From AC-32 sp963704005 (GTDB taxonomy: Bacteria > Actinomycetota > Thermoleophilia > Gaiellales > Gaiellaceae), in the NCBI GenBank assembly GCA_963704005.1, contig CAVPGJ010000001.1, positions 372,001 through 436,000 of the forward strand: a stretch of DNA of 64,000 bases. The letters are read 5' to 3'. Every line of letters starts with the position of its first letter. The stretch's first letter is position 1. The notes beneath the pieces were generated by a model. That model was not told where the DNA came from. It did no database searches and saw only the letters and a program-made list of their open reading frames with translations. This document shows, piece after piece, positions 8,331-18,208 of the stretch. The position numbers were made by a program, and so were the translations under genes.

Positions 8331-9409
8331 GTGTCAGTTCAGGAGCGAACCGAGGAGCGGCGCCTCGAGAGAGCGCCTGCGGCTGCGGTCGGCCTCTTCG
8401 GGATCCGCAAGGCCTACGGCGACGTCGTCGCGGTCGAAAGCCTCGACCTCGAGATCCCCGCCGGCGAGTTCTTCACGCTGCTCGGCCCGTCGGGCTCGGG
8501 CAAGACGACGACGCTGCGCCTGATCGCGGGTTTCGAGCGGCCCGACGAAGGGCGGGTCGAGCTCGACGGCGCCGACGTCACCGACCGGCCGCCGTACGGG
8601 CGCGACGTGAACACCGTCTTCCAGGACTACGCGCTCTTCCCGCACATGACGGTCGCCGAGAACGTCGCCTACGGCCTGCGCGTGAAGGGGATCGCCAGGG
8701 CCGAGCGCAGGGCGCGCGTCGACGAGATCGCTGGGCCGGATGCGGCTGCCGGGAGTCGGTGGGCGCAAGCCGAGCCAGCTCTCCGGCGGCCAGCGCCAGC
8801 GGGTGGCGCTGGCCCGAGCGCTCGTCAACCGGCCGCAGGTGCTGCTGCTCGACGAGCCGCTCGGCGCGCTCGACCTGAAGCTGCGCCAGGAGATGCAGCT
8901 CGATCTCAAGCAGCCTGCAGCAGTCTCTCGGGCATCACCTTCGTCTACGTCACGCACGACCAGGAGGAGGCGCTGACGATGAGCGACCGCATCGCCGTCT
9001 TCGACCAGGGCGGCATCGAGCAGCTCGGAACGCCGGCCGAGGTCTACGAGCGGCCGGCCAACGCCTTCGTCGCCGGCTTCGTGGGCGTCTCGAACGTGAT
9101 CGAGCGCGGTGGCAAGAGCTTCGCCGTCCGACCCGAGAAGATCCACATGAGCGACGCGGGCGCCGCAGCGGCGGGCGGTGGTCGACACGGAGACCGGCCG
9201 CATCCGCGAGGTCGTCTACGCGGGAATGGTCACCCGCTACCTCGTCGACCTCGACGGCGGCGGCGAGCTACAGGTCGTCCGGCAGAACCTCGAGACCTCG
9301 TCCGGCGATGCTCTCGACGCAAGAGGCGGAGCAGTCCTCCTCGAGTGGCGCCCGGAACACCAGCTCGAGATCGACACCGAACCGGGGGAGACGGAGGGAG
9401 AGCGAATGA
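8331..9409 (+). pseudogene. potA-like ABC ATPase, frameshifted (polyamine set 1)
   Basis: ATPase of a spermidine/putrescine-type importer. Walker A (GPSGSGKTTT), Q-loop region (FQDYALFPHMTVAENVAYG), signature LSGGQRQRVALARAL, Walker B (LLLDEPLGALDLK) and VTHDQEEALTMSDR are all present but fall in alternating frames. Breaks lie near 8730, 8920-8935 and 9170, and one is needed near the end to reach the ATGA overlap with the next gene. Breaks look like single inserted bases, for example an extra base within CAGCCTGCAG. Codon use and residues are otherwise perfect, so either the indels are sequencing errors or inactivation is very recent. It parallels the intact copy at 17.1 kb. Confidence 0.8.
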
Positions 9410-10627
9410 GCAAGGCGTCACAGGAGCGGGTGCTCGGCTGGAGCGCGATGGCGCTGCTGGTCGGCGCGCTCGCGTTCACGGCCGCCGGCTGCGGCGGCGG
9501 CGGCAGCAAGAGCGTCCTCGACGTCGACGGCAGCTCGAGGCCTGGCCGACGCTCAGGATCGATCCAGGCGAAGGCCAAGCATGAGGGCCAGGTCGACCTC
9601 GTCACTGGGCCGGGCTACACCGCAGTCGCTGGGTGAAGCCAGTTTGCGACAGCGAGACCGGCTGCAAGGTCACGACCAAGGACGGCGCGGCTCGTCGGAC
9701 GAGATGATCACGCTGATCGCCAGGGCGGCTCGCAGTACGACGGCGTCTCGGCCTCGGGCAACGCGACGCGTCCGGCTCATGAAGCGAGGGACGTCGCACC
9801 CGTCAACACCGACGCTGATCCCGAACTACGCCGACGTCGTCGCAGGGCTGAAGAACCAGGACTACAACTCGCTGAACGGTCAGTGCCTACGGCGTGCCGC
9901 ATGGCCGGGGCCCAAACGCTGCTCGTCTGGCGGACCGAGCGGTGAAGCCGGCTCCGACGAGCTGGGAGGTGATCTGGAACAGAACACGCCGTACAAGGGC
10001 AAGATCTCGATCTACGACGACTCGATCTTCATCGCGGACGCGGCGCTGTACCTCAAGGCGACGCAGCCCGACCTCGGTATCGACGATCCGTACCAGCTGA
10101 ACGACAAGCAGTTCGACGCGGCCGTCAACCTGCTGAAGAGCCTGAAGCCGCAACGTGGGCGAGTGGTGGGGCGACTACGCCAAGCAGATCGAGTCGTACG
10201 CGAACAAGGACGACGTCGTCGGGACGACGCTGGCCGTACCAGGCGAACATCCTCAAGGCCGACAAGGAGCCCGTGTAGACGAGTCAAGCCCAAGGAAGGG
10301 ACGACGGGCTGGTCGGACACCTGGATGATCTAGTCGAAGGTCGACGCACCCGAACTGCATGTACCTGTGGATGAAGTGGATCATCGATCGCCGCAGGCGC
10401 AGGCAAAGGAGGCGGAATGGTTCGGCGAGGCGCCCGCGAACCACGAAGGCGTGTTCGATACACGACCGACAAGAACTTCTGCGACGCAGTACCACGCCAA
10501 CCGACGAGAGCTGGTGGAAGAACATCTACTTCTGGACGACGCCCACCGCCGACTGCGGTAGGGCAAGGGGGGAACCTGCAAGACCCAGCAGGACTGGGTG
10601 AACGCCTGGACAGAGATCCGCGGCTAG
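9406..10627 (+). pseudogene. potD-like substrate-binding lipoprotein, heavily frameshifted (set 1)
   Basis: Starts at ATG 9406 with a lipoprotein signal (ALLVGALAFTAAGCGGGG; lipobox AAGC). Family-like stretches can be followed through all three frames: EGQVDLV, GCKVTTKDG, SSDEMITLI, YDGVSASGNATR, VAPVNTDLIPNYADVVAGLK, KGKISIYDDSIFIADAALYL, ANILKADK, PKEGTTGWSDTWMI, the aligned end WTTPTADC and finally WVNAWTEIRG before TAG 10625. At least ten frame changes are needed. As read it could not yield a protein. It differs in sequence from the intact binding protein at 18.2 kb, so it may have had a different substrate. Confidence 0.75.
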
Positions 10628-10639
10628 CATCGCCCGTCC

Positions 10640-11547
10640 GTGACCGCGGTCGAACGAGAAGCCGCCGCCCCGGGAGACCCTGGGGCGGCGGCTCTCGACC
10701 TACTTCTACCGGCATCCACGGCTAGCGCTCGCGCTGCTGCTCGCCTGCCCGCTGGGCCTCTTCGTCGTCGTGTACCTGGGGTCGCTGTTCGTGCTGCTGA
10801 TGGCGTCCGTCTGGAACGTCGACCCGTTCACGTCCCAGGTCGTCCACACGTTCACGCTGGACAACTTCCGGCGGCTCTTCCACGAGGACGTCTACCGCAC
10901 GTCGCCTGGCGGACGATCGGGATGGCCGCTGCTGGTCACCGTCACCGACGCGTGCTCGCGTTCCCGATCGCCTACTTCATGGCGCGGGTCGCCTCGCCCG
11001 AAGCGCGGACGGTGCTGTGGTCGCGGTGCTGCTGCCGCTCTGGTCGAGCTACCTCGTCGGCATCTACTGCGTGGCGGACGATCCTGTCGGCGACGGCGTC
11101 GCTCAACTGGGGGCTCGTCACGCTCGGCCTGCCCGTCCACACCTGGCCTACTCGAACTGGGCCTGTGGATCGTCTTCACGTACCTCTGGCTCCCGTTCAT
11201 GATCCTGCCGATCTATGCCGCGCTTGAGCGGATCCCGCACTCGTACTCGAGGCGTCCGCCGACCTCGGCGCCCGCGGCTGGACGACGTTCCGCCGGGTAA
11301 TCCTGCCGCTGGCGCTGCCCGGGGTCGTCGCCGGGCTCGATCTTCACCTTCTCGCTCACGCTCGGCGACTACATCACGCCGACCTGTCGGCAACAGCCAG
11401 CAGTTCATCGGCAACGTCATCTACCGCAACGTGCTCGGCCTCAGCTGCAACCTGCCGTTCGCGGCGGCCTTCACGCTCGTGCCGATCGCGGTGATGATCG
11501 TCTACCTGATCGTGGCCAAGCGGCTGAGCGCGTTCGAGGCGCTTTGA
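10640..11547 (+). pseudogene. potB-like permease, frameshifted (set 1)
   Basis: A GTG at 10640 opens an inner-membrane permease: hydrophobic LALALLLACPLGLFVVVYLG followed by NVDPFTSQVVHTFTLDNF and FHEDVYR, then segments in other frames (IFTFSLTLGDYITP-like and FAAAFTLVPIAVMIVYLIVA). The permease loop before it (RRVILPLALPGVVAG-like) is also split between frames. It ends at TGA 11545-11547, overlapping the TTG of the next gene. About seven frame changes. Gene order and the 12-nt gap after potD match a functional pot operon. Confidence 0.75.
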
Positions 11548-12326
11548 GCACTGCGCCGATGATCGAGTCCCGTCTCACGCGCGTGCCCTCTGGCTCGCTG
11601 CGGGGCTACGCTCGCTCTTCATCTACCTCCCGCTCGATCCGATCGCTCGTCTACGCGTTCAACAAGAGCGTGACACAGAGCTGGCCGATTCTCGAGTTCA
11701 CCACCAAGTGGTTCTCGCGTCGCCTACCACGACAGTGACGTTCGCAGCGGCGCTCTGGCTCTCGGTGCGCGCGGCGCTCGGCGCGACGCCGTCGCGCTCG
11801 TGCTCGGGACGCTGGCCTCGCTGGCCGTCGCGCGCTTCAGCTTCTTCGGGCGGGACGCGCTCTCGCTCGTGCTCGTCCTGCCGATCGCGCTGCCGGGCGA
11901 TGATCACCGGGCTCGCGCTGTCGTACGCACGTACGCACGGTGGGCATCCACTTCGGGCTTCTGACGATCATCATCGGGCACGCCACCTTCTGCGTCGTCA
12001 TCGTCTACAACAACGTCGCTGGCCCGCTGCGGCGCGTCTCGGGTCGCTGGGAGGCGTCGTCGGATCTCGGCGCAGACGCGTGGCAGACGTTCCGCTACGT
12101 GACGCTTTCCGCAGATGCGCGACGGCGCTCGTCGCGGGTGGGCTGCTCGCCTTCGCGCTCTCGTGGGACGAGGTCATCGTCACGATCTTCACCGCCGGCG
12201 CCCAGCAGACGCTGCCGATCTGGATCTTGGCGCAACTCTTCCGGCCGATCCAGCAGCCCGTCGTAACGTGATCGCGCTGTTCGTGATCGTCATGTCGATC
12301 ATGCCGGTTGGATCGCCCAGCGGTGA
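11544..12326 (+). pseudogene. potC-like permease, frameshifted (set 1)
   Basis: TTG 11544 overlaps the potB-like stop. Recognisable parts include VYAFNKSVTQSWP, the ALSYAR region, VGIHFGLLTIIIGHATFCVV (frame +3), VIVYNNVAGPLRR, the loop ASSDLGADAWQTFRYVTL, SWDEVIVTIFTAGAQQTLPI, LFRPIQQPVV and an end reading MPVWIAQR to TGA 12324 if one base is restored. Frame changes are again single bases. The downstream aldehyde dehydrogenase begins 88 nt later and is intact apart from its first codons. Confidence 0.75.
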
Positions 12327-12414
12327 TGGCCGCAGCGGCCCGGGACGGTCGGGGTGCCGGTCGCTGAGGCTCGATGCGCGGTAGGCTGGCCACGAGCGAC
12401 CGGGAGGTTTGTGC

Positions 12415-13852
12415 ATGAGCGTGACGGTGTCCCAGCAGCAAGAACTTCGTCGGCGGCGAGTGGGTCGACGCCGTCGAGGGCGGGACGATGGAGGTCCTCA
12501 ACCCGGCGACCGGCGAGACCATCGCCGAGGTCCCGAGTGGGACGCAGGCCGACGTCGATCGCGCGGTCGAGGCGGCGAAGAAGGCGCTGCCCGAGTGGCT
12601 CGAGACGACTCCCGGCGAGCGCGCCGAGGCGCTGCTGAAGCTCGCGGACGCGGTCGAGGAGAACGCCGAGGAGCTGGCCGAGCTCGAGTCGGTAAACGTC
12701 GGCAAGCCGCTCTCGTACGCGCGCGACGAGATGCCGGTCTCGGCGGACAACCTCCGCTTCTTCGCGGGCGCGGCGCGCGTGCTCGAGGGCAAGTCCGCCG
12801 GCGAGTACATGCGCGGCTACACGTCGATGCTCCGGCGCGAGCCGGTCGGCATCGTCGCCGGGATCGCGCCCTGGAACTACCCGCTGATGATGGCCGTCTG
12901 GAAGATAGGCCCCGCGCTTGCCGCCGGGAACGTCCAGATCGTCAAGCCCTCCGAGCAGACGCCGCTGACGACGCTGCGCTTCGCGGAACTTGCCGCCGAG
13001 ATCCTGCCGCCCGGCGTGCTCAACGTGATCACGGGAGACGGCGAGCCGGTCGGCGCGGGGCTCGTGCGCCACCGCGACGTGCGCATGGTCTCGCTCACGG
13101 GCGACGTCGCCACCGGCAAGGAGATCGCCCGCACCGCCGCGGACACGCTCAAGCGCGTGCACCTCGAGCTCGGCGGCAAGGCCCCGGTGATCGTCTTCGA
13201 CGACGCCGACCCGGCCGCCGTCGCCGAGGGCATCAAGATCGCCGGCTACTGGAACTCGGGCCAGGACTGCACGGCCGCCTCGCGCGTGATGGCGGGCCCG
13301 AAGGTCTACGACAAGCTGCTCGACGAGCTCGTGCCGATGGTCGAGTCATTGCACGTCGGCGACCCGGCCGAGGGCGACGAGATCGAGATGGGCCCGGTGA
13401 TCTCCAAGTCGCAGCAGGAGCGCGTGCTCGGCTTCCTCGACCGCGCCAAGGGCGCCAAGGTCCTGACCGGCGGCGGCACGAACGGCGACCGCGGCTTCTT
13501 CGTCAAGCCGACCGTCATCACCGACGTCGGACAGGAGGACGAGATCGTCCAGCGCGAGGTCTTCGGGCCGGTCGTGACCGTGCAGCGCTTCGCCGACGAC
13601 GACGAGGCGCTCGCCTGGGCCAACGACGTCGACTACGGGCTCGCCGCGTCGGTCTGGACGCGCGACGTCGGCCGGGCGCTGAACGCCGCCCGCAAGCTCC
13701 AGTTCGGGACGGTCTGGATCAACGACCACATCCCGCTGGTCTCGGAGATGCCGCACGGCGGCTACAAGCAATCCGGCTACGGCAAGGACCTGTCGGCCTA
13801 CTCGCTCGAGGACTACACGCAGATCAAGCACGTGATGGCAAAGATCGACTGA
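12415..13852 (+). CDS. aminoaldehyde dehydrogenase (gamma-aminobutyraldehyde/betaine-aldehyde type), N-terminal frame break
   Basis: NAD(P)-dependent aldehyde dehydrogenase, about 478 aa. The core frame (12488-13852) has the substrate and cofactor signatures GIAPWNYPLMMA, NVQIVKPSEQTPL, LTGDVATGKEI, the general-base Glu in HLELGGKAPVIV (about residue 251), the catalytic Cys in NSGQDCTAASR (about 285) and EVFGPVV. The start is ATG 12415 after GGGAGGT, but the first codons (MSVTVSQQ) continue in another frame. FVGGEWVDAVEGG is regained only with a 1-nt correction near 12437. Next to a pot transporter, the likely role is oxidation of 4-aminobutanal from putrescine to GABA. The exact substrate is inference. 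Confidence 0.88.
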
Positions 13853-14045
13853 GGAGCGTGGGGGATAGCCGAGGCGACCATCGCCGCCCTGCGCAGGATG
13901 TTCGTCAGGGCATCTTCACCGAGGTCCGAGCGTTGCGGACTACCCGAGGCGGATGGCACTTGTCTGCCCAGTGGAATTTTGCTTGAGACGGGGACGGAGT
14001 TGAAGGACCCGGTGGGTTGCAGCAGCCGTAATTGCTTGCGTGACG
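13853..14045 (+). other. intergenic stretch without a supported gene
   Basis: Between the aldehyde dehydrogenase and the next secreted protein I see no convincing coding sequence. A minus-strand stretch at about 13870-13960 reads DLGEDALTNILRRA and has coding-like composition. It has no start or family match and could be the remnant of a lost gene. Confidence 0.3.
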
Positions 14046-14522
14046 ATGAGGCGAATCGTCGTGGTCGGTCTGGTGTGCGCGCTCGGCGCGGCGCTGCCGA
14101 GCTCAGCTCGCTCGTTTGCGAGCCAAGGCCACTGCGGGCCGGCCCTTTGCATCCGCGCCGAGCGAGGTTGGTTCGGCTCGGTCGGACCCGGGTGTTGTCC
14201 ACCCGCCGCCTGGGTGCTCTTCGGCAACTTCCGGTTCCCAGCCGATGCGGCGGGGCACGAGGGGTATCCGTCCGTTCCTCGGGGGAAGGTGCTGATCGCG
14301 TTCGGCGACTTTCCGGTCGTAGGGAGATATGCGCGCTGGCGTCGCGTCACGCACCTTCGCCTTCCAGCAAAGCATCCGACGGGAAAGCGACTGGTCTCCT
14401 GGCATGTCCGCTTCGCAGGCAGAGCGGTGTACGTGGCCGTCAAGTTCGGCTCGCGCCCCGGCGCCCGCACGTGGCGTCTTGCGAACGCGAAGCTCAAGAC
14501 GGTCCACCGTAAGCAGCAGTAA
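14046..14522 (+). CDS. secreted hypothetical protein
   Basis: 158 aa from ATG 14046 (GTG 14040 is an alternative). Signal peptide RRIVVVGLVCALGAALPSSA, then a Cys-containing segment (CGPALCIRAERGWFGSVGPGCC), a central beta-rich part (VLFGNFRFPAD, KVLIAFGDFPV) and a basic C-terminus ending KLKTVHRKQQ. No catalytic motif is recognised. It stands alone between the polyamine dehydrogenase and the APC permease. Confidence 0.6.
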   Translation: MRRIVVVGLVCALGAALPSSARSFASQGHCGPALCIRAERGWFGSVGPGCCPPAAWVLFGNFRFPADAAGHEGYPSVPRGKVLIAFGDFPVVGRYARWRRVTHLRLPAKHPTGKRLVSWHVRFAGRAVYVAVKFGSRPGARTWRLANAKLKTVHRKQQ

Positions 14523-14589
14523 CGATCCCGGTGATCTTGGTTGCCCGGATTGACTCGGCGCGAGCCGCCGTGGTTCAATCGCCCGCCTG

Positions 14590-16092
14590 ATGGACGACGT
14601 GGCCTCTGCGGCGCCGGTCGCCGCCCCCGAGCCTTCACACGCGACGCCGGAGAAGGGACTCAAGACCGGCGCGCTCGGCTTCATCTCGAGCGTCGTGATC
14701 GGGGTCGCCTCGACGGCGCCCGGCTACAGCCTTGCCGCCTCGCTCGGAGTGGTCGCGGCCTCGGTCGCGCTTGCGTCCCCCGCGATCCTCTGGGTCGCCT
14801 TCATCCCGATGTTCTTCATCGCGGGCTCCTACTACGCGATGAACCGGGTCGACCCGGACTGCGGGACGACCTTCTCGTGGGTCACGCGCGGGCTCGGCCC
14901 CTGGACGGGCTGGCTCGCCGGCTGGGCGCTGCTGATCGCGGACGTGCTCGTGATGGCGAGCCTCTCGCAGATCGCCGGCAAGTACACCTTCCTGCTCTTC
15001 GGGGCCGACGGCGCCGCCAACAGCAAGTGGTGGGTGCTGGTGGTCGGCGTCATCTGGATCGTCGTCATGTCCTGGATCTGCTATGTCGGGATCGAGATCT
15101 CGGCCCGGACGCAGTGGTTCCTGCTCGCCGCGGAGATCATCGCGCTCGTCGTCTTCTCGGTCGTCGCGCTAGCCCGGGTCTACGCCGGCTCGTGGTCGGA
15201 CTCGGTGAACCCGAGCCTCTCCTGGCTGAACCCGTTCTCGCTCAGCTCGGCGGCGCTCAGCGCCGGCGTGCTCACGGCCGTGTTCATCTACTGGGGCTGG
15301 GACACCGCGGTGGCCGTGAACGAGGAGACCGAGGACGCCGAGCGGACGCCGGGCCGCGCCGCCGTCGTCTCGACGATCTTGCTGCTGGGGATCTACGTGG
15401 TTGTCGCCGTGGCGGCCCAGGCGGTGCACGGCTCCGACTTCCTCGTCAAGAACCAGGACGACGTCCTCAGCGCGCTCGGCAAAGACGTGCTGCCGTGGGG
15501 CCTCGACAAGCTTCTGATCATCGCGGTGCTGACCTCGGCGTCGGCCTCGACGCAGACGACGATCCTGCCTGCGACCAGGGCGATGCTCTCGATGTCGGCG
15601 CACAAGGCCGCGCCGAAGACGTTCGCCGCGATCACTCCGAAATACCTGACGCCCGGCATCTCGACGATCTGGATGGGCGGGGTCTCGATCGTCTGGTACG
15701 TCTCGTTGACGCTCCTGAGCGAGAACGTGCTGGCCGACTCGATCACGGCCACGGGCCTCGCGATCGCGTTCTACCTCGGAATCACCGGCGTGGCCTGCGC
15801 GTGGTACTTCCGGCATGAGCTCTTCAACGACGTGCGCACGTTCCTGATTGCCGGGCTCGGGCCGGCGCTCGGCGCGCTGATGCTCGGCTACGTGTTCGTG
15901 AAGTCCTCGATCGACCTTGCGAACCCGGCCAACTCCGAGACGGGCTCATCGTGGCTCGGGGTCGGGCCGCCGCTCGCGATCGGCATTCTGTCGCTGCTGC
16001 TCGGCATCCTGCTGATGCTCCTGCAGTGGCGCGCTGCGCCCGGGTTCTTCCGGCGCAAGCTCGAGACCGCCGAGCCGGGGATCCGTCTGTGA
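14590..16092 (+). CDS. APC-superfamily amino acid/polyamine permease
   Basis: A 500-aa integral membrane transporter with about 12 helices. The first helix carries the unwound glycine-rich motif typical of the family (FISSVVIGVASTAPGYSLA). Later come SYYAMNRVDPDCGTTFSWVT and the helix-6 region YWGWDTAVAVNEETEDAERT. These are family features of PF13520 proton-coupled amino acid or amine uptake. Its stop overlaps the GTG of a UspA gene, and a polyamine ABC system follows, so it probably imports an amine or its amino acid product. Substrate not determined. Confidence 0.85.
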   Translation: MDDVASAAPVAAPEPSHATPEKGLKTGALGFISSVVIGVASTAPGYSLAASLGVVAASVALASPAILWVAFIPMFFIAGSYYAMNRVDPDCGTTFSWVTRGLGPWTGWLAGWALLIADVLVMASLSQIAGKYTFLLFGADGAANSKWWVLVVGVIWIVVMSWICYVGIEISARTQWFLLAAEIIALVVFSVVALARVYAGSWSDSVNPSLSWLNPFSLSSAALSAGVLTAVFIYWGWDTAVAVNEETEDAERTPGRAAVVSTILLLGIYVVVAVAAQAVHGSDFLVKNQDDVLSALGKDVLPWGLDKLLIIAVLTSASASTQTTILPATRAMLSMSAHKAAPKTFAAITPKYLTPGISTIWMGGVSIVWYVSLTLLSENVLADSITATGLAIAFYLGITGVACAWYFRHELFNDVRTFLIAGLGPALGALMLGYVFVKSSIDLANPANSETGSSWLGVGPPLAIGILSLLLGILLMLLQWRAAPGFFRRKLETAEPGIRL

Positions 16093-16520
16093 GCGGGCCG
16101 ATCGTCCTCGGGTACGACGACTCAGTCTCGGCCAACGCCGCGCTGGCCAAGACGATCAACCTCGCCGGCCGGCTGCAGAGCAAGGTGATCGTCGTCTTCG
16201 GCTCCTATGTGACGCCGCTCGGCGGCCAGGGCGGGGACGACATGCGCCAGGCACTCGAGCGGGTCGGCAACCACGCCCTCGGGCGGGCGAAGGCCGATCT
16301 CGAGGCGGCGGGGATCGAAGTCGAGACACGCATCGTCGAGCACAAGCCGGCCGAGGCGATCCTCCAGGTCGCGACCGAAGCGGGCTCGGACCTGATCGTG
16401 GTCGGCACCGTGGGCGAGCACCCGATCACCGGCGCGATCCTCGGCTCGGTCGTGCTCTGGCTCGTCCAGCGCTCGACGGTGCCGCTGCTCGTCGTGCCCA
16501 CATCCGAGGACCATACGTAG
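16089..16520 (+). CDS. universal stress protein (UspA family)
   Basis: 143 aa, one Usp domain. The ATP-binding signature is intact near the C-terminus: G-TV-G, nine residues, then GS (GTVGEHPITGAILGS). It is translationally coupled to the APC permease (GTGA overlap). Permease-Usp pairs are common, and the Usp partner is thought to tune transport with energy state. That role is inferred here. Confidence 0.85.
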   Translation: MSGPIVLGYDDSVSANAALAKTINLAGRLQSKVIVVFGSYVTPLGGQGGDDMRQALERVGNHALGRAKADLEAAGIEVETRIVEHKPAEAILQVATEAGSDLIVVGTVGEHPITGAILGSVVLWLVQRSTVPLLVVPTSEDHT

Positions 16521-16565
16521 GCTCAATGGGCGCGATGCGCGGAAACATGGTAAGAACGCCTCGCA

Positions 16566-17090
16566 TTGCGTAGCGCCGAACAGCAAACGCGACGCGGAGC
16601 GGTCAACCGGCCGCGGGCGCTCGACCGCGTCGACCAGCTGCTGATCGAGGCGCTCCAGAAGAACGGGCGCGAGCCCTTCCGTCGCATCGCGGCCCAGGTC
16701 GGCGTCTCCGAGGCGACGATCCGTGCGCGCTACGCACGCCTCTGCGAGGACGACATCGTTCAGGTCACCGCCGTGACCAACCCGCTCGGGCTCGGCTTCG
16801 ACGGCCAGGCGATGGTCGGCATCCGCACCGCCGGCGCGCCCGGACCGATCGCCGACGAGATCGCCAGGTGGGAGGAGGCGGGCTACGTCGTCGTCACGGC
16901 CGGCCAGTTCGACATCCTCGTCGAGCTCGTCTGCGCCGACCGGCGCCATCTCCTCGCGCTGACCAACCGCATCCGGGCGTTGGGCGGCGTGGTCTCGACC
17001 GAGAGCTTCCTCTACCTCGAGCTCTGGAAGCAGCTCTACGACTGGGGCGCGCGCACCGAGGGCACGCTTCGCAGCGTGGGGGCCGGGTAG
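16566..17090 (+). CDS. Lrp/AsnC-family transcriptional regulator
   Basis: 174 aa. An N-terminal winged HTH (LIEALQKNGREPFRRIAAQV, then GVSEATIRARYARLCED, about residues 22-65) and a C-terminal RAM domain that binds amino acids and oligomerises (VVTAGQFDILVELVCADR). TTG 16566 is the only convincing start. The next gene (potA-like) begins inside its stop codon, so regulator and transporter form one operon. It probably senses an amine or amino acid and controls this polyamine island. Confidence 0.85.
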   Translation: MRSAEQQTRRGAVNRPRALDRVDQLLIEALQKNGREPFRRIAAQVGVSEATIRARYARLCEDDIVQVTAVTNPLGLGFDGQAMVGIRTAGAPGPIADEIARWEEAGYVVVTAGQFDILVELVCADRRHLLALTNRIRALGGVVSTESFLYLELWKQLYDWGARTEGTLRSVGAG

Positions 17091-18208
17091 TGGCGGTCGA
17101 GAGCAAGGCCGAGCCCCAGGCCGGCGTTCCTGCGACGCCCGTCACGGTCGACGTCCGGCTCGACCGGATCACGAAGCGCTTCGATGACGTGGTCGCCGTC
17201 GACGACATCTCGCTCGAGATCGACCGCGGCAGCTTCTTCGCGATGCTCGGGCCCTCCGGCTGCGGCAAGACGACGACGCTGCGGATGATCGGAGGCTTCG
17301 AGGAGCCGACCGGGGGCACGATCTACCTCGGCGACGAGCCCGTCACGGGCCGCCCGCCCTACAAGCGCGACGTCAACACCGTCTTCCAGTCGTACGCGCT
17401 CTTCCCGCACCTTTCGATCTTCGAGAATGTCGCATTCGGGCTCCGCCGCCGGGGCATCCGCGGGCAGGACGTCCGCGGCCGCGTGACGGAGATCCTGCGC
17501 CTGGTCGGCCTCGCCGGCCTGGAGGGGCGCAAGCCGCGCCAGCTCTCCGGTGGCCAGCAGCAGCGCGTCGCGCTCGCCCGCGCGCTCGTGAACCGGCCTC
17601 GCGTGCTCCTGCTCGACGAGCCCCTCGGCGCGCTCGACCTGAAGCTTCGCAAGCAGATGCAGCTCGAGCTGAAGGCGATCCAGCACGACATCGGCATCAC
17701 CTTCGTCCACGTCACGCACGACCAGGAGGAGGCGATGACGATGGCTGACCGGATCGCGGTCATGAACGGGGGCCACATCGAGCAGCTCGGCCCTCCGGCG
17801 GAGCTCTACGAGCGGCCCAAGACCGCGTTCGTCGCCGGCTTCCTCGGCGTCTCGAACTTGCTTCCGGGCACCGTCGAAGGGCCGGACGCGATCCGGCTCG
17901 TCAACGGATCCGTGGTCCGCGCCCAGGTCGACGGCAAGACGGGGCCCGTGGCCGCGGGGGTGCGCCCGGAGAAGATCACGATCGGCGAGGGCGGCGCCAA
18001 CACCCTCGAGGGCACCGTGAGGGAGACCGCGTACATCGGCGTCGCCACGCAGCTGGTCGTGGACACGAAGGCAGGGGAGATCCAAGTTTTCGCGCAGAAC
18101 ATCGATGCCGGAGGGCGCATGCCGTCACCGGGGTCGAGTGTCACGTTGAGCTGGAGTCCCGATTCGACGTTCGTCGTCGAGCAGGCAAAGGAGGAGACAG
18201 CGGAATGA
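17090..18208 (+). CDS. potA: spermidine/putrescine-type ABC transporter ATPase
   Basis: 372 aa. Walker A GPSGCGKTTT (about residue 54), Q-loop FQSYALFPHLSIFENVAFG, signature LSGGQQQRVALARAL (about 154), Walker B LLLDEPLGALDLKL, switch His in VTHDQEEAMTMADR, and a C-terminal TOBE domain (about 280-372, VRPEKITIG). It energises uptake by the two permeases that follow. GTG start overlaps the Lrp stop by one base, and its own stop overlaps the next ATG. This is the intact counterpart of the broken gene at 8.3 kb. Confidence 0.93.
   Translation: MAVESKAEPQAGVPATPVTVDVRLDRITKRFDDVVAVDDISLEIDRGSFFAMLGPSGCGKTTTLRMIGGFEEPTGGTIYLGDEPVTGRPPYKRDVNTVFQSYALFPHLSIFENVAFGLRRRGIRGQDVRGRVTEILRLVGLAGLEGRKPRQLSGGQQQRVALARALVNRPRVLLLDEPLGALDLKLRKQMQLELKAIQHDIGITFVHVTHDQEEAMTMADRIAVMNGGHIEQLGPPAELYERPKTAFVAGFLGVSNLLPGTVEGPDAIRLVNGSVVRAQVDGKTGPVAAGVRPEKITIGEGGANTLEGTVRETAYIGVATQLVVDTKAGEIQVFAQNIDAGGRMPSPGSSVTLSWSPDSTFVVEQAKEETAE

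Noticed and set aside
13870..13960. Possible remnant coding stretch DLGEDALTNILRRA
   Set aside because: No start, stop context or family; kept only as a note on the gap.
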